Source: Lottia gigantea (taxonomy: Eukaryota > Mollusca > Gastropoda > Lottiidae). Taken from it: DNA of 64,000 nt. A program made the translations under genes and the position numbers. Below are positions 12,421 through 27,300 of the stretch, in pieces (the first letter of the stretch is position 1; every line of letters begins with the position of its first letter). The stretch spans positions 2,652,908 through 2,716,907 of the forward strand of contig NW_008707225.1 of NCBI RefSeq assembly GCF_000327385.1, written 5' to 3'. The notes under the pieces were generated by a model, which did not search any database, had not been told where the DNA came from, and saw only the letters and a list, made by a program, of their open reading frames with translations.

Positions 12421-15400
12421 CGACACAGGTTCTGTCATCAGTGTCACCCGAACCTAGGACCCCCCACTTTAAGACATAAGCCTTCAAAGTGGAGGTAAAC
12501 AAAACGCAACAATAGTTAGTATTGTAGGGGGTGGAATTCAATAATCCACCTACATAATATTACTGCCTTATTGTAGTATTATGAACTTTACATCAAAGTG
12601 AACGTTGGACGTGTTTACATGTTTCCAACTGTTTCAATACCTTTTAGAATTTGACTTTTATTTAACCACTCATATGTGAAATGGATAGCTCCTAAAGTTG
12701 TGTCAGATTTAAAAGAGGAAAACATCTTGTCTTCTTACTACGATATTTGGAGATTTTAAACCGACACTTTATATCAACAAAATTCTAACGCCCACGTCAT
12801 TACTTCAATAATAATTGTATCTGCCAGTCTTGTCTAGAAATCCAATTGACCAATGACCATTTATCTTATTCCGTTTACCGTTTCAATCAGCGCAATATTT
12901 CTGATGAAATTCGGGATCGGAATAACGAAGAATTTGTACACATGGACTCTCTGTTTGATCTATATCCTTGATTGGAACAGATGACGATATTAGATTAGAA
13001 TGGTGAAAGATGCGCTCGTGCTTAATGACCTAAGGTTCATGTGTCAGTGAGTGTATGCAAGGAAGAACGTAAATCATGTAAGATATGTCCGAATTCTGAT
13101 CAGAACACTGACCACTGTCATGTTGGCTAATTGACAAATTGTATGAGACATCCGCTTAGCGTTTGTCGGAAATAACAAGTCAACGATGCCTACTGGTAAA
13201 TGTGTTAAAGGTATAGAAGTCCTTCCTTGTCCAGATGAGATCTAGCCACCTTCTGGCGACCAGTGAAAGATTTATGGCCTTATTTTCAATTCACAATACT
13301 ACAATTAGATTTCGTCTTAATTGTTGAGTGTTGGGAAACATTGAAATGAAAAACTATAAACCATGTTCTCTGACAGTGTTAAGGTCGCATCTGTAGTGTC
13401 CAAGTCTTTCAGTTTCAATAGCCAACGACGGCTGTCGGTAAGCCCATTATATATTTTACAATCTAACGAAAAATATTGAAGGCGTAATTCATGAGAAAAT
13501 ATATCGCAAGCATAACATAAGATATTTATCAATGTACTTTTTCAAAACACTTTATGATTTATATATAAACACCAAATTTGTTTGTTGGTTCAGTTAGTTC
13601 TGTTTTTCTGAAGATATATAGGTGAATATAATGGTTTGTACATTCCATTTTCGTGCCATCAACTTGTATGTGCTTTAATCATTTTAAATTTCAAGTTTAA
13701 TTTTTTGTACGTCGTACCTATACGAAATATTACTCAAAAACAATTTCCGGGATACATATTAATTATGTTTTGTTTGTTTTGCTGTCAGTGTTTCACCAAT
13801 TAGTTATGTATTCGCATTACCCTACTGTACTACCAAATCGCATTTTGCAGATCACATTTCTGTCTCATAGACCTAAGGACCCGAAAGCATTTTGTGTCAA
13901 ACAGAAGGAAATTTAACATTTTATTTTAAATATTTGTGAAAAAACTAAAAAAGAAAAACACTCCTAGGTAACTGTGGCTTTTTCGGATTTTTAAAAAATT
14001 TCACAGTGATCAAATACAATATCAAAAGCCATAGATTATGTAGTATTTGTTTATAATAATTAGTTTCAAGTCATATTTCAAGTCTTCATAAAAAAGAAAA
14101 TAATTTTATGAACCACCAAATGAAATGGTATTTTTCTGTCGTCTATCATCGATTAAAAGACATCAGTGACCAATCAGTAGTCGTCCATTATAGCTAATGT
14201 ATTTTGAGATAAAATTTATCTCTCGACAAAACTTTATGACGTGACATGTATCGGTTATTTCATCAACTGGCTTGCTAATTTAACTATATTGTCACAAAAA
14301 CAGTCAGCATTTCTGAATTTTTAATGGAACCTTATCCTCAGTTTCAAGATATCTGTGATTCTATTGGAACACGTTTTTCGTATTATTAATGTAAACAAAC
14401 CCTCTTTGATCGTTGTAGCGTCACAGATTATGAGAGTTTTTAATCTGATTTTAAGAACAGTCACTGTTTTTCATGACAGTACTCTAATGTATTGGCTTTC
14501 TCCGGAGACAAGAACGACCTTTTAGAATTTAATATGGCTAATCAGAATTGAAGAAACATCCTCTTTAAAATGACTGAAGCAGAAAATTTCATCAGATATT
14601 GAAGAAATAAAGAGTTTAGATTCCGATTACTTCAAGTATTTTTAACTGTATTTTTCTATGGTGATTTTCAAATTGAGAAAAAGTAAATTGGCCCAATTTT
14701 CTTAAAGATTATAACTTTGATACCATTTGCACCAAAAAAAAATCCAAACTCTCTACTTAATACAACATTAATCTAGAAATGATGAACCCTGTGTGAAATA
14801 TTATGAAGAATTTTTTGCAAATTTTGCAAAGTTAAATTTCTTTTTTTAGCGTAATCATTGAATTTAACTTCTTTGCATTTCTTTACAATTGGTAATTTTT
14901 ATATTAAAAAGATTAACTTAAAAAAAACTCTAAAATTTAAAATTAGAAACAGTCGGAAATGAAGACATATTTATTCATAATTTATAAATAATCATAAATC
15001 ATATTCATTTTTCTATCTACATTTTATTTTATTTCCGAAACAACACCTCATATATCAATACTGAGAGGAAATCTGTTGAAAATGGTATAAAATATGATTT
15101 ATATATTCCTTGTATTTGTATGTCACAAATATGGCTTTATTAAATCTTCTATACTACTCTTAGCATCTAATCATTCTTCAACATCTCTGCTAATATTTGT
15201 AGGATTATTTCTCTTTTACCAATAATCACCTCAACTTTCATAAATCACCATTTTATATGACAACATATAATTTAGGTCAATAATAACATTATATTCCTCA
15301 TTCAGCTACTCATTATTTGAGTTAACCTCTCGCCTATTAACCAATGAAGACCAAGGATATAAGTGGTCATCGTTTGATATTAAAGATTAATAAGTATAGT

Positions 15401-18400
15401 GTCGTATATCATTTCCAAGGACCCTCAAACTAAGCAATATGATTTACTACCAGAATGTGAATTATGGTTTATTTGAGGAGTAAATATATTTATAATATAA
15501 GTTAATTATTAAGGTGATTTGTTATTGGTAAATAAATAGTAATAATATTATATTATAAAATCAGAACAATAAATATCTATTATAAATATTTACTAGACCT
15601 GCTTTTCATTACTTCAAAAGATTTATGTTTTAATAAAAAAAAATCTTTTTTTACTTCACAAAATTTTAAAATGTTCTACATCTATTTATGGCGAGTACAT
15701 ATATACACTGGGCTTTCTTTTTTTTCTAAAAAAAAACATGTATGTCTTAAAACCAATACCATAGGCTTCACGTATTTTCATTTTTGAAGAAAATCATGAT
15801 CGAAGATTGGGATTTTGAAAATGAACTATATTAGTCACCGTTCAATAACCATTGAAATTTGAAAACATCTAAGGCAACAATCGACGAGAAAGGTGTAGAT
15901 ATTCCCGCTTTTTACTGCTCCTGGGGTCACGATTGTTTGTGATCAGCGGGTTCTTAAACATTATCACAGCAGTGTAGTGCAGTTATCCCTCTTTCGCTGA
16001 TTGTTCAAATGTTTAAATCACTTACTGAAGACAGCAAAAGTCCTTGTGATTTAGAAAATGAAAAGCAATAAAATAAGGGAAAAATGAAAAGTGAAGTTTG
16101 AGTATTAAAAGACTTAATGTGAGAACAATAATATCTATCGTTGTCATTTCAAATTCATCTGTGAATTTCACTAGGAATTAATGAAGATGAAATTTTAATG
16201 TTTTATGGTGGACACCTACTGTGATAGTGAGAGCTCCGGGATGAAGACATGTCTAAATTCAATATTAAATTCACTTTCATCAGTAAATGACATATTTCTC
16301 CAGCTAAATCTATTAATAATTTATGCTTTATTCAAATTCCAGCCATTTTCGAATATTGCAATTTATAAAAAAGGGGTGCATAATTAGGTCGTTTGTCTTG
16401 ACTTCAAAGTATGTTGTGTTTTTCTGGACGTAGTACTTTTTAAGATGTGTTCCAATTCTTATACTGCAAAATCCAACACAAGGGAATTTTGAAACACTTT
16501 CTGTTTGAATTATAAAGCAAACTTTCTATTGATGCATTTGAAAGGTCTACAATATTTTCTGTAAATATAGGACATAGTTCTAATGTAGTTTTCATTTTAA
16601 AATATTATTTTTATAACAAATTGTTTTTGGGAATGAACTGTAAAGATACAAGTTAAGTTTGAAAATGTGATTTTTTGTTCTTGTAAATCAGTTATATTAG
16701 AAATCAGTATATAATTTTATAGTTATGTTTATAATATTAGATTAAATTGAGTATAATTTATCTGGTCAGTGGCCTGAGGGGAGTGACCACAATATTTCAT
16801 CATTGATAAATCAATCAAAAACGAATCTAATCTAATGAGTCGGGTCTCATTTTAGCGTCACATCGCTGTTCATGTAATCTGGTAACATTGTGGTTATATT
16901 TGGGGCAAAGAAGACGGGGAACATACCCTAGCATCCGGGAATGTATTACCACAAAACTAAATCACCTAATGGATAACAACCAACTACAAACTTAATCTGT
17001 TTTCAAAATTAAGATGTTTTGTCCGCTTTTTTATTCTTATAATATAAATGAGTTTCTCCCTTTACACCAGTCGTTCGGGACAATCTCAATAACCTATCTG
17101 GAAAGATATGTTTCTAACGCATTTTTCAATCCAATGAAAGTGTCAATAGGTCTACAAATATGTCATTTCGGAATTCAAAAGTTTTGAAAGTTTTGATTTA
17201 CCTCAACCATAATTATATAATAAATCTATAATTTAAAAAATATTATAATCATAAATCATATGAAAACTTATGATTACTGGTATATTTATCAAGATTACTA
17301 AATCTTAATTTTTAAGGCACTTAATATTCAAACATAAAATTGTAAAAAAATAAGTGATTGGTCAAAGATAGCCATAATTTATTATTATTTTTATCATAGG
17401 CTTCGTGCTAGGGAAATGTCTGGCAAAAGCTCTTATTGATCGCGCAAATTTTGGTTGGATTAACTAAGTGGCTTATCAACTTTTTTTGAAGGACGAAGGG
17501 AGTAGATATTTGAAAAACTCCATTATTTTAACATTTCCACCCTAATCCTGCTGTTTAATATACATATAATTTATAACTTATAGAGCCAACTGTCACTGTA
17601 GTCAGGGCGCCGTTTTATCATCGACATTATTAGGGTCACTGCTCCTTTAAAACAACTCTTCATAACACATTACTTTTTGTCTTTAGAGGACAGATTCTAG
17701 ATTAAAGTATTGAATTAAATTATTTTGCTTCATCGAACTTCGAAAAGACATGTCTAAATCTGTCTTTGGTCTAACTGATTAGATTCTTTCGCTTTTAATG
17801 AAATTCATTGAAATGCAGAATGAATTCAGCTGTTGATTGTGTTCACCAATCGCCAATTTTGACACATCATATATATCACCAAATCTGCGTATCACAATAT
17901 CGCTTGTAATTCAATTGCAAACTACAAGCAGTAAATTGTTCAAAGCTTATCTGAAACTTGATTATCAGTTGAACAAAAGATTGCCATATGTAGATTTTGT
18001 TTCAACTAAGGCCGGAATTTCTTGATTTGAAGGTGAAGTTTACATCGGTTGACAGAAATAGTAAGAGTTATGGGCCTGAGGTGACCATTATATTACATAA
18101 TTGCTACCTTAATGGCCATTTGCAGGCCATTAAATTGCGCAATTGACGAAAGCACGGATGGAGGATATTGGGTAAGATATACGACGTCATGATACAAACA
18201 GAAAGAAAGGAGAAGTACAAGAATGCTTACATATGGTGTCAACAAAACTAAAAATAGGGTCAAAAGTGGCACTCTGTAATTATTACAAAGTTTTTACAAC
18301 CTCATCATTATAGAGGCAATGATTATATGTATCTCATCAATGCGCCCTCTCATTACCAATAGGCTGTATAAATGTTCAGTTGTTTCAGCTCAATATCACG

Positions 18401-21200
18401 TATGACAAAACTAGCAGCTTTGATTGCAGTAAATGTATGTATATGTAATAGCATTTACTGTGACCTTAATCACGTTGATCAATTGCTGGATAATTTTATG
18501 TATTATTAGTATTTAATCATATATTTTAATTATGAGTAAGCAACATGATGAAATATGTTCTGTGTTTAAAATAAATGAAATAGTCTATATAGTCTTTGTT
18601 TTGTGTTACTGATTCCATATTTGGTCACATTCAACGATTTCACAAAATATAAAACTTTTGAATTGATCTGTTAAAGTGTGCAAACAATACCATTCAGTTA
18701 CCAAAACTATTTTCAAAACCTAAAACCCAGAAACCGTTGATTTCATTGTCATTCCTTAGCCATTCTAAATTTAAGGGCATACCCATGAGCATTTAGTATT
18801 CGCTGTTAGCTTGAACGTATCGTTACTTTTGCTCCAAAACATGCATATAATTGTTTGGCTGTGCCATGAAATGCTATTTTATCAAATTGATAGTAAGAAT
18901 TTTATTTATCAACCTACTGGTCATGAGGTCAATTTCGATCTCAGAAAAATGGTTAAACCTGGAATACTCTACGTTTTATACATGTGTTAAATATTTAAGA
19001 ACAGAAATATGAATATTTATGAGTAATATCAATGTTTTAAGACCAATATCAAGGTGCCATGCAGTTGTGAAATTTCAAAGGGACATTACTATTCGTTTTA
19101 CTACGAACCACAAATAAAATCATAGCATTTATACAAGTTGCAAGTGGCATGGTACGGTTCCACTGGACACAAATAGTTACTTTAGGAAACTAAAAACATG
19201 GCTTTTCTCTATTATACGTAAGTGAAAATTGTATCCTATCCTTTTAAGAAGGTCACCTGGCCATAGTTGTATGTTAAATTTGAATAATACTGTAAATTGA
19301 ATCTGAGTTTTTAATAAATTATTACGAACCTCGTGAATATACTGTGTCTGAGTTTCCAAATTATAGGACCATTACATTCAATTAAATATTTCCAAATATA
19401 TCAAGTGCATACTGAAAATCTGTAAGATATTATAAAGGACAGTGTATAGTATGTCTGAAAGATAGTACTGTTTTAGTGGTGGATTTGAAAGATTAAGTGT
19501 TTTATTTGTTTGACCACCTATAAACTAATCAACGTGTGTGATCACAAGTCATGTGTTAAAGATGATGGACATGAAATTCTTCTTATTCATTAATAATTCA
19601 TCTATTTATATTATTAGTTGAGATCACCCTACTCCCGTCTCATGTAAAATTCAATTAGGATATTGAAGAAGAACTGACCAATTAACCCGCCTGATTGAAT
19701 ATGAATACAAACGACTACTAATGTTTAGATGGCATCATGTTTAATTCTTACTAGAAACAATAGTAATCTTCCTTTTAAACAATAGCTACGACTTGAGACC
19801 AAAATCATACATTTTCATTACAAGTAGCTAGATTAATCGAAATGACCATTCAATGTTAGTAAATTGAATCATATTGAATGTTATAATCAAGTTTGTAGCT
19901 AATTTGGTTTGGTCAAACGACGATGCAAGTGGACAATGAATCAACTTGCACATGTCCGTCAATTGAAGATTGTCTCAAACGCCTTATATTGCAACAAGAA
20001 TTATCAAGTGAAAAATTGTCTTAGAAAATGGATTAAAAGAAATAAATGACGAAAGAAGAGTTGTAATTTGATAATCAGTGAAGTGTGGTGGCTACTAGTT
20101 AACGAGATTACAATATGTCAAAATAAAATAAATGTTATAAGCGATGAGGCGAAATATTGCTCCCTTGTTGATGAAAAGTGTTGAAGGTTGTTTTTCATAT
20201 TATTTTAACTCTAAATGTCCAAATTCAATATGCTAAAGTTGCATGCTGTCTTATTTCCCATATTTCTTTAAAAAGAAAAATGGGCAGTCATCACCAAAGA
20301 GAAATGTTCAATTTAGAGCCAAAACAAATAGCTATTATCATTATATTTGAACCACATACAACCACAATAACATTACTACTGCCAAAATGGTCTGTTTTCT
20401 CATTTATAACTTTCTAATTCGGGTCCAATTGTTAAAAACTTAAACGGGGACTTATTTTCTTGTTTTCGCACATATAAGCATTGGTTATTTCTCAATATTT
20501 GTATTCACAAGTTTTGGTTAAATTCTCATGATCTTGCAGGTAATATGAATAAATTCTGATCTTCAATCAAATAGTTCTAGTTACCATATTTAGAGGACTA
20601 TTCTGATTTCATTGTTTTTGGATAGCAGTAGCTGGTAAACGATCATAATCTACAATGATTTAACATGATTTGTTCTGGAGAGTTTATTCAGACTAATCCT
20701 GTGTAGATGGATTGCTGTATTATAAATGTTATATATCACCAAGACACATTCCAAGACATACTACTACGTACTAGCAACAACTGCCTACTATGTGGACAAT
20801 CCCTACTTTCAAGATAAGATTTTACACGAACTATGTCAATTAATATCTTGTACTACATAACAATCAATATGTGTTCTTTTACTTTCATGTACTTATACTG
20901 AAGCAATAGAAAAATGACCAATATTAAATATCAATTAGATATAAGCACACTCTGTAACTTCCACCCATTGCAGGCCCATAATTAATATGATCACAGATGT
21001 AGAATATTCTTTTAATGAATAATATTGTAACATAATGCAAATAAGCGATTGATTGTTCAATCCCATATCTCAACCCCCAAAAACTATGTTGTAAAATCTG
21101 TCTGTTTATGATAAATCATGTGCAAAAATACCATTCAATTGTATCATTTTTATTACCATGTGAAATTCAATGGGGACATGTTCTTGCATAGATCAAATAT
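12421..21200. other. Intergenic stretch 3' of Antp, no gene
   Basis: Gene desert between the 3' side of Antp and the minisatellite region. Small features only. There is a hairpin with arms GTAGG..TGGA / TCCA..CTAC at about 12524-12552. A forkhead-like TGTAAACAAAC at 14390-14400 is followed 4 bp later by a TCF/LEF-like CTTTGATC at 14404-14411. Several very AT-rich tracts occur (14700-15700). Short open frames in the range of 60-79 codons have no domain, no consistent composition and no splice context. No RNA gene was recognised. Confidence 0.55.
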
Positions 21201-21217
21201 TTCCTTTTAATGATCTA

Positions 21218-22895
21218 TTTATTCTTTTGAATTTATTCATACAGACAGAATACAATTTAAAATACATGTATGAATCGCCCGACTACGAGAAGGGGTTAAT
21301 AATAGGGGTTGATATGAATTCAAATATTTTTGCCACCCACTGAACAGACCTTACTTTAAATCTTCTAAAAGAAAGTTATTTCCCTTACATTGATTACATT
21401 GGTTTTGTATATACAAACGATCACTTTTGTGGGGTTTAGTAGTGTACTCATTTGGACATATTCAAAACATATAGTAAATATTGTATAAACCTATACCCTA
21501 AGAGCGGAAATTGTACTGTCCTATAAGATTGTGGTATTATGGTTTATTATGGTGTAAGAAATGCAGTAACAAGGGAGACAATTGGACTTTGTTGTTTCCT
21601 AAAATGGCAAAAAAAAAAAACTCATATTGGAAAAAAACTCACAAATTAACTAGAAATACTCGAGATCAATTACTTTTATTCATACTGAATTTTAAGAGAA
21701 TCAATTTTGATATATGAGTGAAAGTTACATATTGATGACCAGTATACTAAAAGGTTGAATTTTGTGTTAAAGTAATTCTATATAAATCGAAGGGTATGCT
21801 TATCTGAAGTCAATTCATGTCTGCTAACGACATTTCGTCTAGTTGTGTACCACTTTAGTCACGTTCATTCTGCAGTGTAGAATATTGTAGCTGGGTTTGC
21901 ATTGAATGCTTGTTGAAGATGGTAACTTGATAAGGAAAAATCTGATGTTCCTTTCGAAAAAGACTGGCATTTACTTGGCATCATCTCAAGACAATAAGAT
22001 CTCGAGACTTTGGTGTCGTCATAAGATTAATATTTGATTAATTTGAAATGATTCATACAGACTGTAGACATCTTGGCACATAGATAAATAATATATACAT
22101 ACTCATTGACTAATGGACATAATACAAAACATAAATATATAGCTAATCACGTATATATGGACAAACATCTTACAAACAATCAAATTCTAAAACACGTAAA
22201 CTCATTATGATATGACACAGTAATGTCACAATTTAGCACTGTTTAAATGGATTTCACATCAACTAACATTAGGACTACAACCACTGTAGCTACTGTCCTG
22301 TACATTAGATATTGTTGTCACTCACATTTTTTAAATGACCGATTGACTGTTCTTTTGTGACCAACAATGTAGAATCTGTGCTAGCACATTTACAATTTCT
22401 AGTTCGTGTTGCAAAGTATCGTAATGTATAGTGACAGTTCGACAGGAACACTGTTTTGTTACTGCTAGTGTAGGTTCTCAGCCAAAAACATGCCCGATGA
22501 AATGAGGGACACTTTGTCCAGCAACAGACACTAGTCAACGATCTCATGTTTGGTCGAGATACACTATTGAAACGATTCACATTTTCGTTTCTGACCAACA
22601 GTGCACAGTCAATCGGAACGGCACGTTTCGAAAAATTTACAATCAAATAAATACATGATATTTATAATACTGCACATAAGTCTTTTACCCTTTGAAGTAA
22701 AGTTACCCTATCATATAAAACATAATGTTGCAATACATAAAACTTTGGTTTAGAAACATCTTTGGCTTGACTGAGGATTTTTTTTTTTTAGATTTATGCA
22801 CGTTTTAAGTTAGGGTCCATCTTCAGTGAAACTTACTCGGGACTACAGTTTGTATTTGACTTAAAACCTTGGTGTGAATGCATGTCCACAGAAGT
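21218..22895 (-). other. Probable Antp 3' untranslated region and downstream end
   Basis: This lies directly downstream of the Antp stop. The part at 22260-22680 is richer in GC than the surroundings and has a chance 113-codon frame. It also contains a 12 bp inverted repeat, CCGATTGACTGT (about 22338) with its complement at about 22610, and a direct repeat of TGACCAACARTG. On the minus strand two AATAAA signals occur at 21218-21223 and 21232-21237, about 1.66 kb after the stop. An AATAAA also overlaps the stop codon itself but is too close to be useful. Where the transcript ends is therefore unknown; the span given runs to the distal pair of signals and is inference. Confidence 0.35.
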
Positions 22896-24056
<1,161 letters not shown>

Positions 24057-24303
24057 GGATTTCAGAAAGATCTTTAAAACGCCCGATTTCCTACTACATT
24101 CAAATTTCACTGATGAAATTATCAACCATAAATCTTTACTTTAATAAATCATTCAGCAAGAAACCTAAAAATATAAAATATCAACATTTTAAACTGGTGA
24201 TAATATGTAACGTTTATTGAACGTCATCATATATTTTATGAGGGATATAAAGCTATCATAGGAGGCATTGAAGCGAGATCGACTCTTTGAACAATACAAG
24301 CAA
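24057..24303 (-). promoter_or_regulatory. Antp 5' leader and possible core promoter
   Basis: The leader must lie here unless a further upstream non-coding exon exists, which the sequence cannot exclude. On the minus strand a TATA-like CATAAAATATATG occurs at about 24240-24227, which would put a start site near 24200 and a leader of about 150 bases. No initiator can be assigned with confidence. The in-frame codons upstream of the annotated start (to 24125) have no Hox-like character and are probably leader. Confidence 0.3.
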
Positions 24304-24373
24304 GCCATTACAGCACAATACAACGGCTATAACCTTGCCATTAAATCTTATTTACTGCCTCTAAAACCGCCAT
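24304..24373 (+). promoter_or_regulatory. Three evenly spaced GCCAT sites upstream of Antp
   Basis: GCCAT, the core of Pho/YY1 binding sites, occurs in the same orientation at 24304-24308, 24337-24341 and 24369-24373, spaced 33 and 32 bp apart (about three helical turns). The group lies about 250-320 bp upstream of the Antp start codon. Pho sites are a component of Polycomb response elements at Drosophila Hox genes. Whether this is functional here is inference. Confidence 0.25.
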
Positions 24374-27300
24374 AGTTTCATTGCATTAAGTTAGTTTTCA
24401 GTTTGTATTTAGCTTTCACAGTAGCATGTTGTGGTTAAAACTGAAAAGGAATTTATATAAAATTTGTTTTAACGGAATTTGACTAAATCTTTAATGAATT
24501 AAAAATGGAAATGTACCATACTGACTATTAAAGTCGCATTCGATAAGAGGATAGTGGAGAAAGCTTTGTAAGTTTTACAAATTTTTATTTGAATATTTAC
24601 ACCATGATAAGACATGACACGTCTGTTGACATTGGTCTCTTAATATATTCATGGTAAAAAGGGCGAAATTCTTGTTGGATTATTGAATTCTCGGGCTATA
24701 TACCGCCAGTCTTTCTTCAAAACACCCGCTATCTTTGATTACACTATAAATAATTCGAGGAATGATAATGTAACTTGGATCTAAGGAAATTATCTTCGTT
24801 TTGTGAAGCAACGTGTCAAAAGGGAAATGGACAAACAAAATCTCATTTTAATTTTCATTTTCTGTAAGTAAAACTACATTCTTCATATTTTACGTTTTCA
24901 TCATTTACCCGTGGATTTACAAATACAATATGTTGAGTTAACCCGATGTCAATTCGCTACTAAAATACCGAGTATCATAGTTATAGGGACTAGAAAATAA
25001 CACGGTGTTCTTTATAATTTTGAAATTTACTCCATTACATATCTGTAAAATGATAAGAAAAGAATAGAAAATTTGAATTGTCAGTTCACTCACGCGAGAA
25101 CTATTTTACTTGGTAAAGAAAAGGAGGCGATAAAAGTCAGTTTTCAAGTTAACTTTGTAAATACATTATACATACTTTTGTATAGTAATAGGCTATTTAG
25201 ATACGCCAGCCCTTCAAAACATGACAAAAAGAAGACATTGCAATTTCTAAATATGAAAATAAATGATAGTATAGTATATCCAAAGTTTCTATTAAAACTA
25301 CCATCTAAAATAAGCCTATAATTATTCTGGCTTGGATGTCAACATACATCTTTTGTCGCTGTTCGTTGAACCGCAGTAACTTTTATTCACCTCATGTTTC
25401 TGAAATCAATCTAGCAATTCACGTTGATTGTACGCGACATCCGTCGGCCATATTGCTTACGGAAATCTCGCTTCTTGAAACTTTAATCACAGGTGAAAAA
25501 AGATCAATAATATGTTTTCTATCGATTAGTAACAATATTGATCAACACACCTTTTATATTATTACATTTTTTTACCTTCAGTGGAAATTTTGATTATTTG
25601 TAACTAATAGGATTTTGTGCTTGAATAATAATTTCTGCATTATTACATTCTTCTAAGAATTGGATTTAAATTAAAACATGCATAAAAATAATTAATCTTA
25701 CACCATTACAACAAATTTTACATTTTTGTATTCAGAAAGCAGCTGCTTAATTTTGGTATGGAGAATTCTTTACAGGTATTGACATAAATACAAATGACAA
25801 ACAAATTTAAAACAGCTTAATCATTTATTAAAATATTTTCCTGATTTTTCCTTATATTATTTTCATTTTGCTGAAAATTAATTCAATCAAGTTTTAACGT
25901 GAATAGTAAATATGTCAAAATTTGCGGATTTGCAAATAATTATTCTTAACGGCACAATGCTATAAAATTATAATTTTCAATAAATAAATTACTAATTTTC
26001 ATAACAGTTTAAAACCAAATTCCGCATCACTGGTCCGAAAATATTCAGAACTTAATTTAGCAATAACGATATAATCGCTTAATTTGGGTAATTTTAATTC
26101 AAATATTAGGATCAATTATGCAAATAATAATTTACAATTAATTCATCTATTGTGTGGTTATAATAATGAATAAATTATTTGCTTATTAAATAATGTAATT
26201 TTCCTCGTTTTATTGACAATATATTAAACTGCTATATGATACTTGTAATCAGTAATTGTAACATTATATGAAAAAATATTTTTATAACAAAATTTATAAA
26301 AAAATTGTTAGTTGTGATGAAATGTTTCTTTGATATTTCTGGTGTTTTATTTCATTTCTCTCAGAACCAGAAAATTTCTCTACGGCTTCAGAGAAATTTA
26401 TAAATATGGTAAACTCATTTTCTGTTTAGAAAAAAAATCTCGAGACGTTCTGCCTATATGATCAAAGGTAACTGTTTTCACGTTGTCTGGCAAATTTACA
26501 AACCAACGTATGTAAATCTATTTAAATTCTATGTGTCGTGGGGTAATCGTTTGAATTCAGTGTGTGTATGAAAACTATGAAAACTGTACAAGACTCGGTG
26601 TGTTAACATCCATTACACAAATATCGTATAATACCACTACTCATATTCTCGTTTAGAATACATTTATCATTTCCTTATAATATAATCTTTGTTCAACACA
26701 TTTGCTTTGCCAGCCCTCACTTTATCCCGCTTCGTTTTCTGTGAAAAGATCAAACGTTAGGAGAAAAAAGAATTATGAGTTTATTTGATATGCCTTTTGT
26801 AACCATATTTAATCATGAATTTCAAATTTGTCAAATGAGGTGTGTTAGAAACCGAGGGTTAAAAACATCATTTTTCTTTTACAGAACTTTACTATAACAA
26901 GTCTGAAAATAATTTTTGCTGAAACTCTTTTAAGTCAAGTGCTCTTCAATTTTGGAAAATTCCGATTTGAAACCCGCGTAAGTATTATACAATTTGTAAT
27001 AGGAGAAATGAAGAGAAAGTGATGAAATAAGGACATTAAAATGACATTTATAATAATAATAATAAAACATAAACAATAATATTTATTAGCGGTATTTTGA
27101 AGTATAATAATATTTGAAAAAACACTTTTTAAACAGTATATTATATATTTCCCACCAAGTTTTTTTTATTTTTAAAATTTCATTTTCTGTCCAGTTCATT
27201 TCTAGACGAGATTTTGTGTCCTTTTTTAAATATTAGAGAACAATTTCTTTTTGAACTTATAGTAAATTTCAAAATATCATATGAGAAGACCCGTAATGAA

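Noticed and set aside
22305-22646. 113-codon minus-strand frame downstream of Antp
   Set aside because: No known domain, no splice context, and it lies in the expected 3' UTR.
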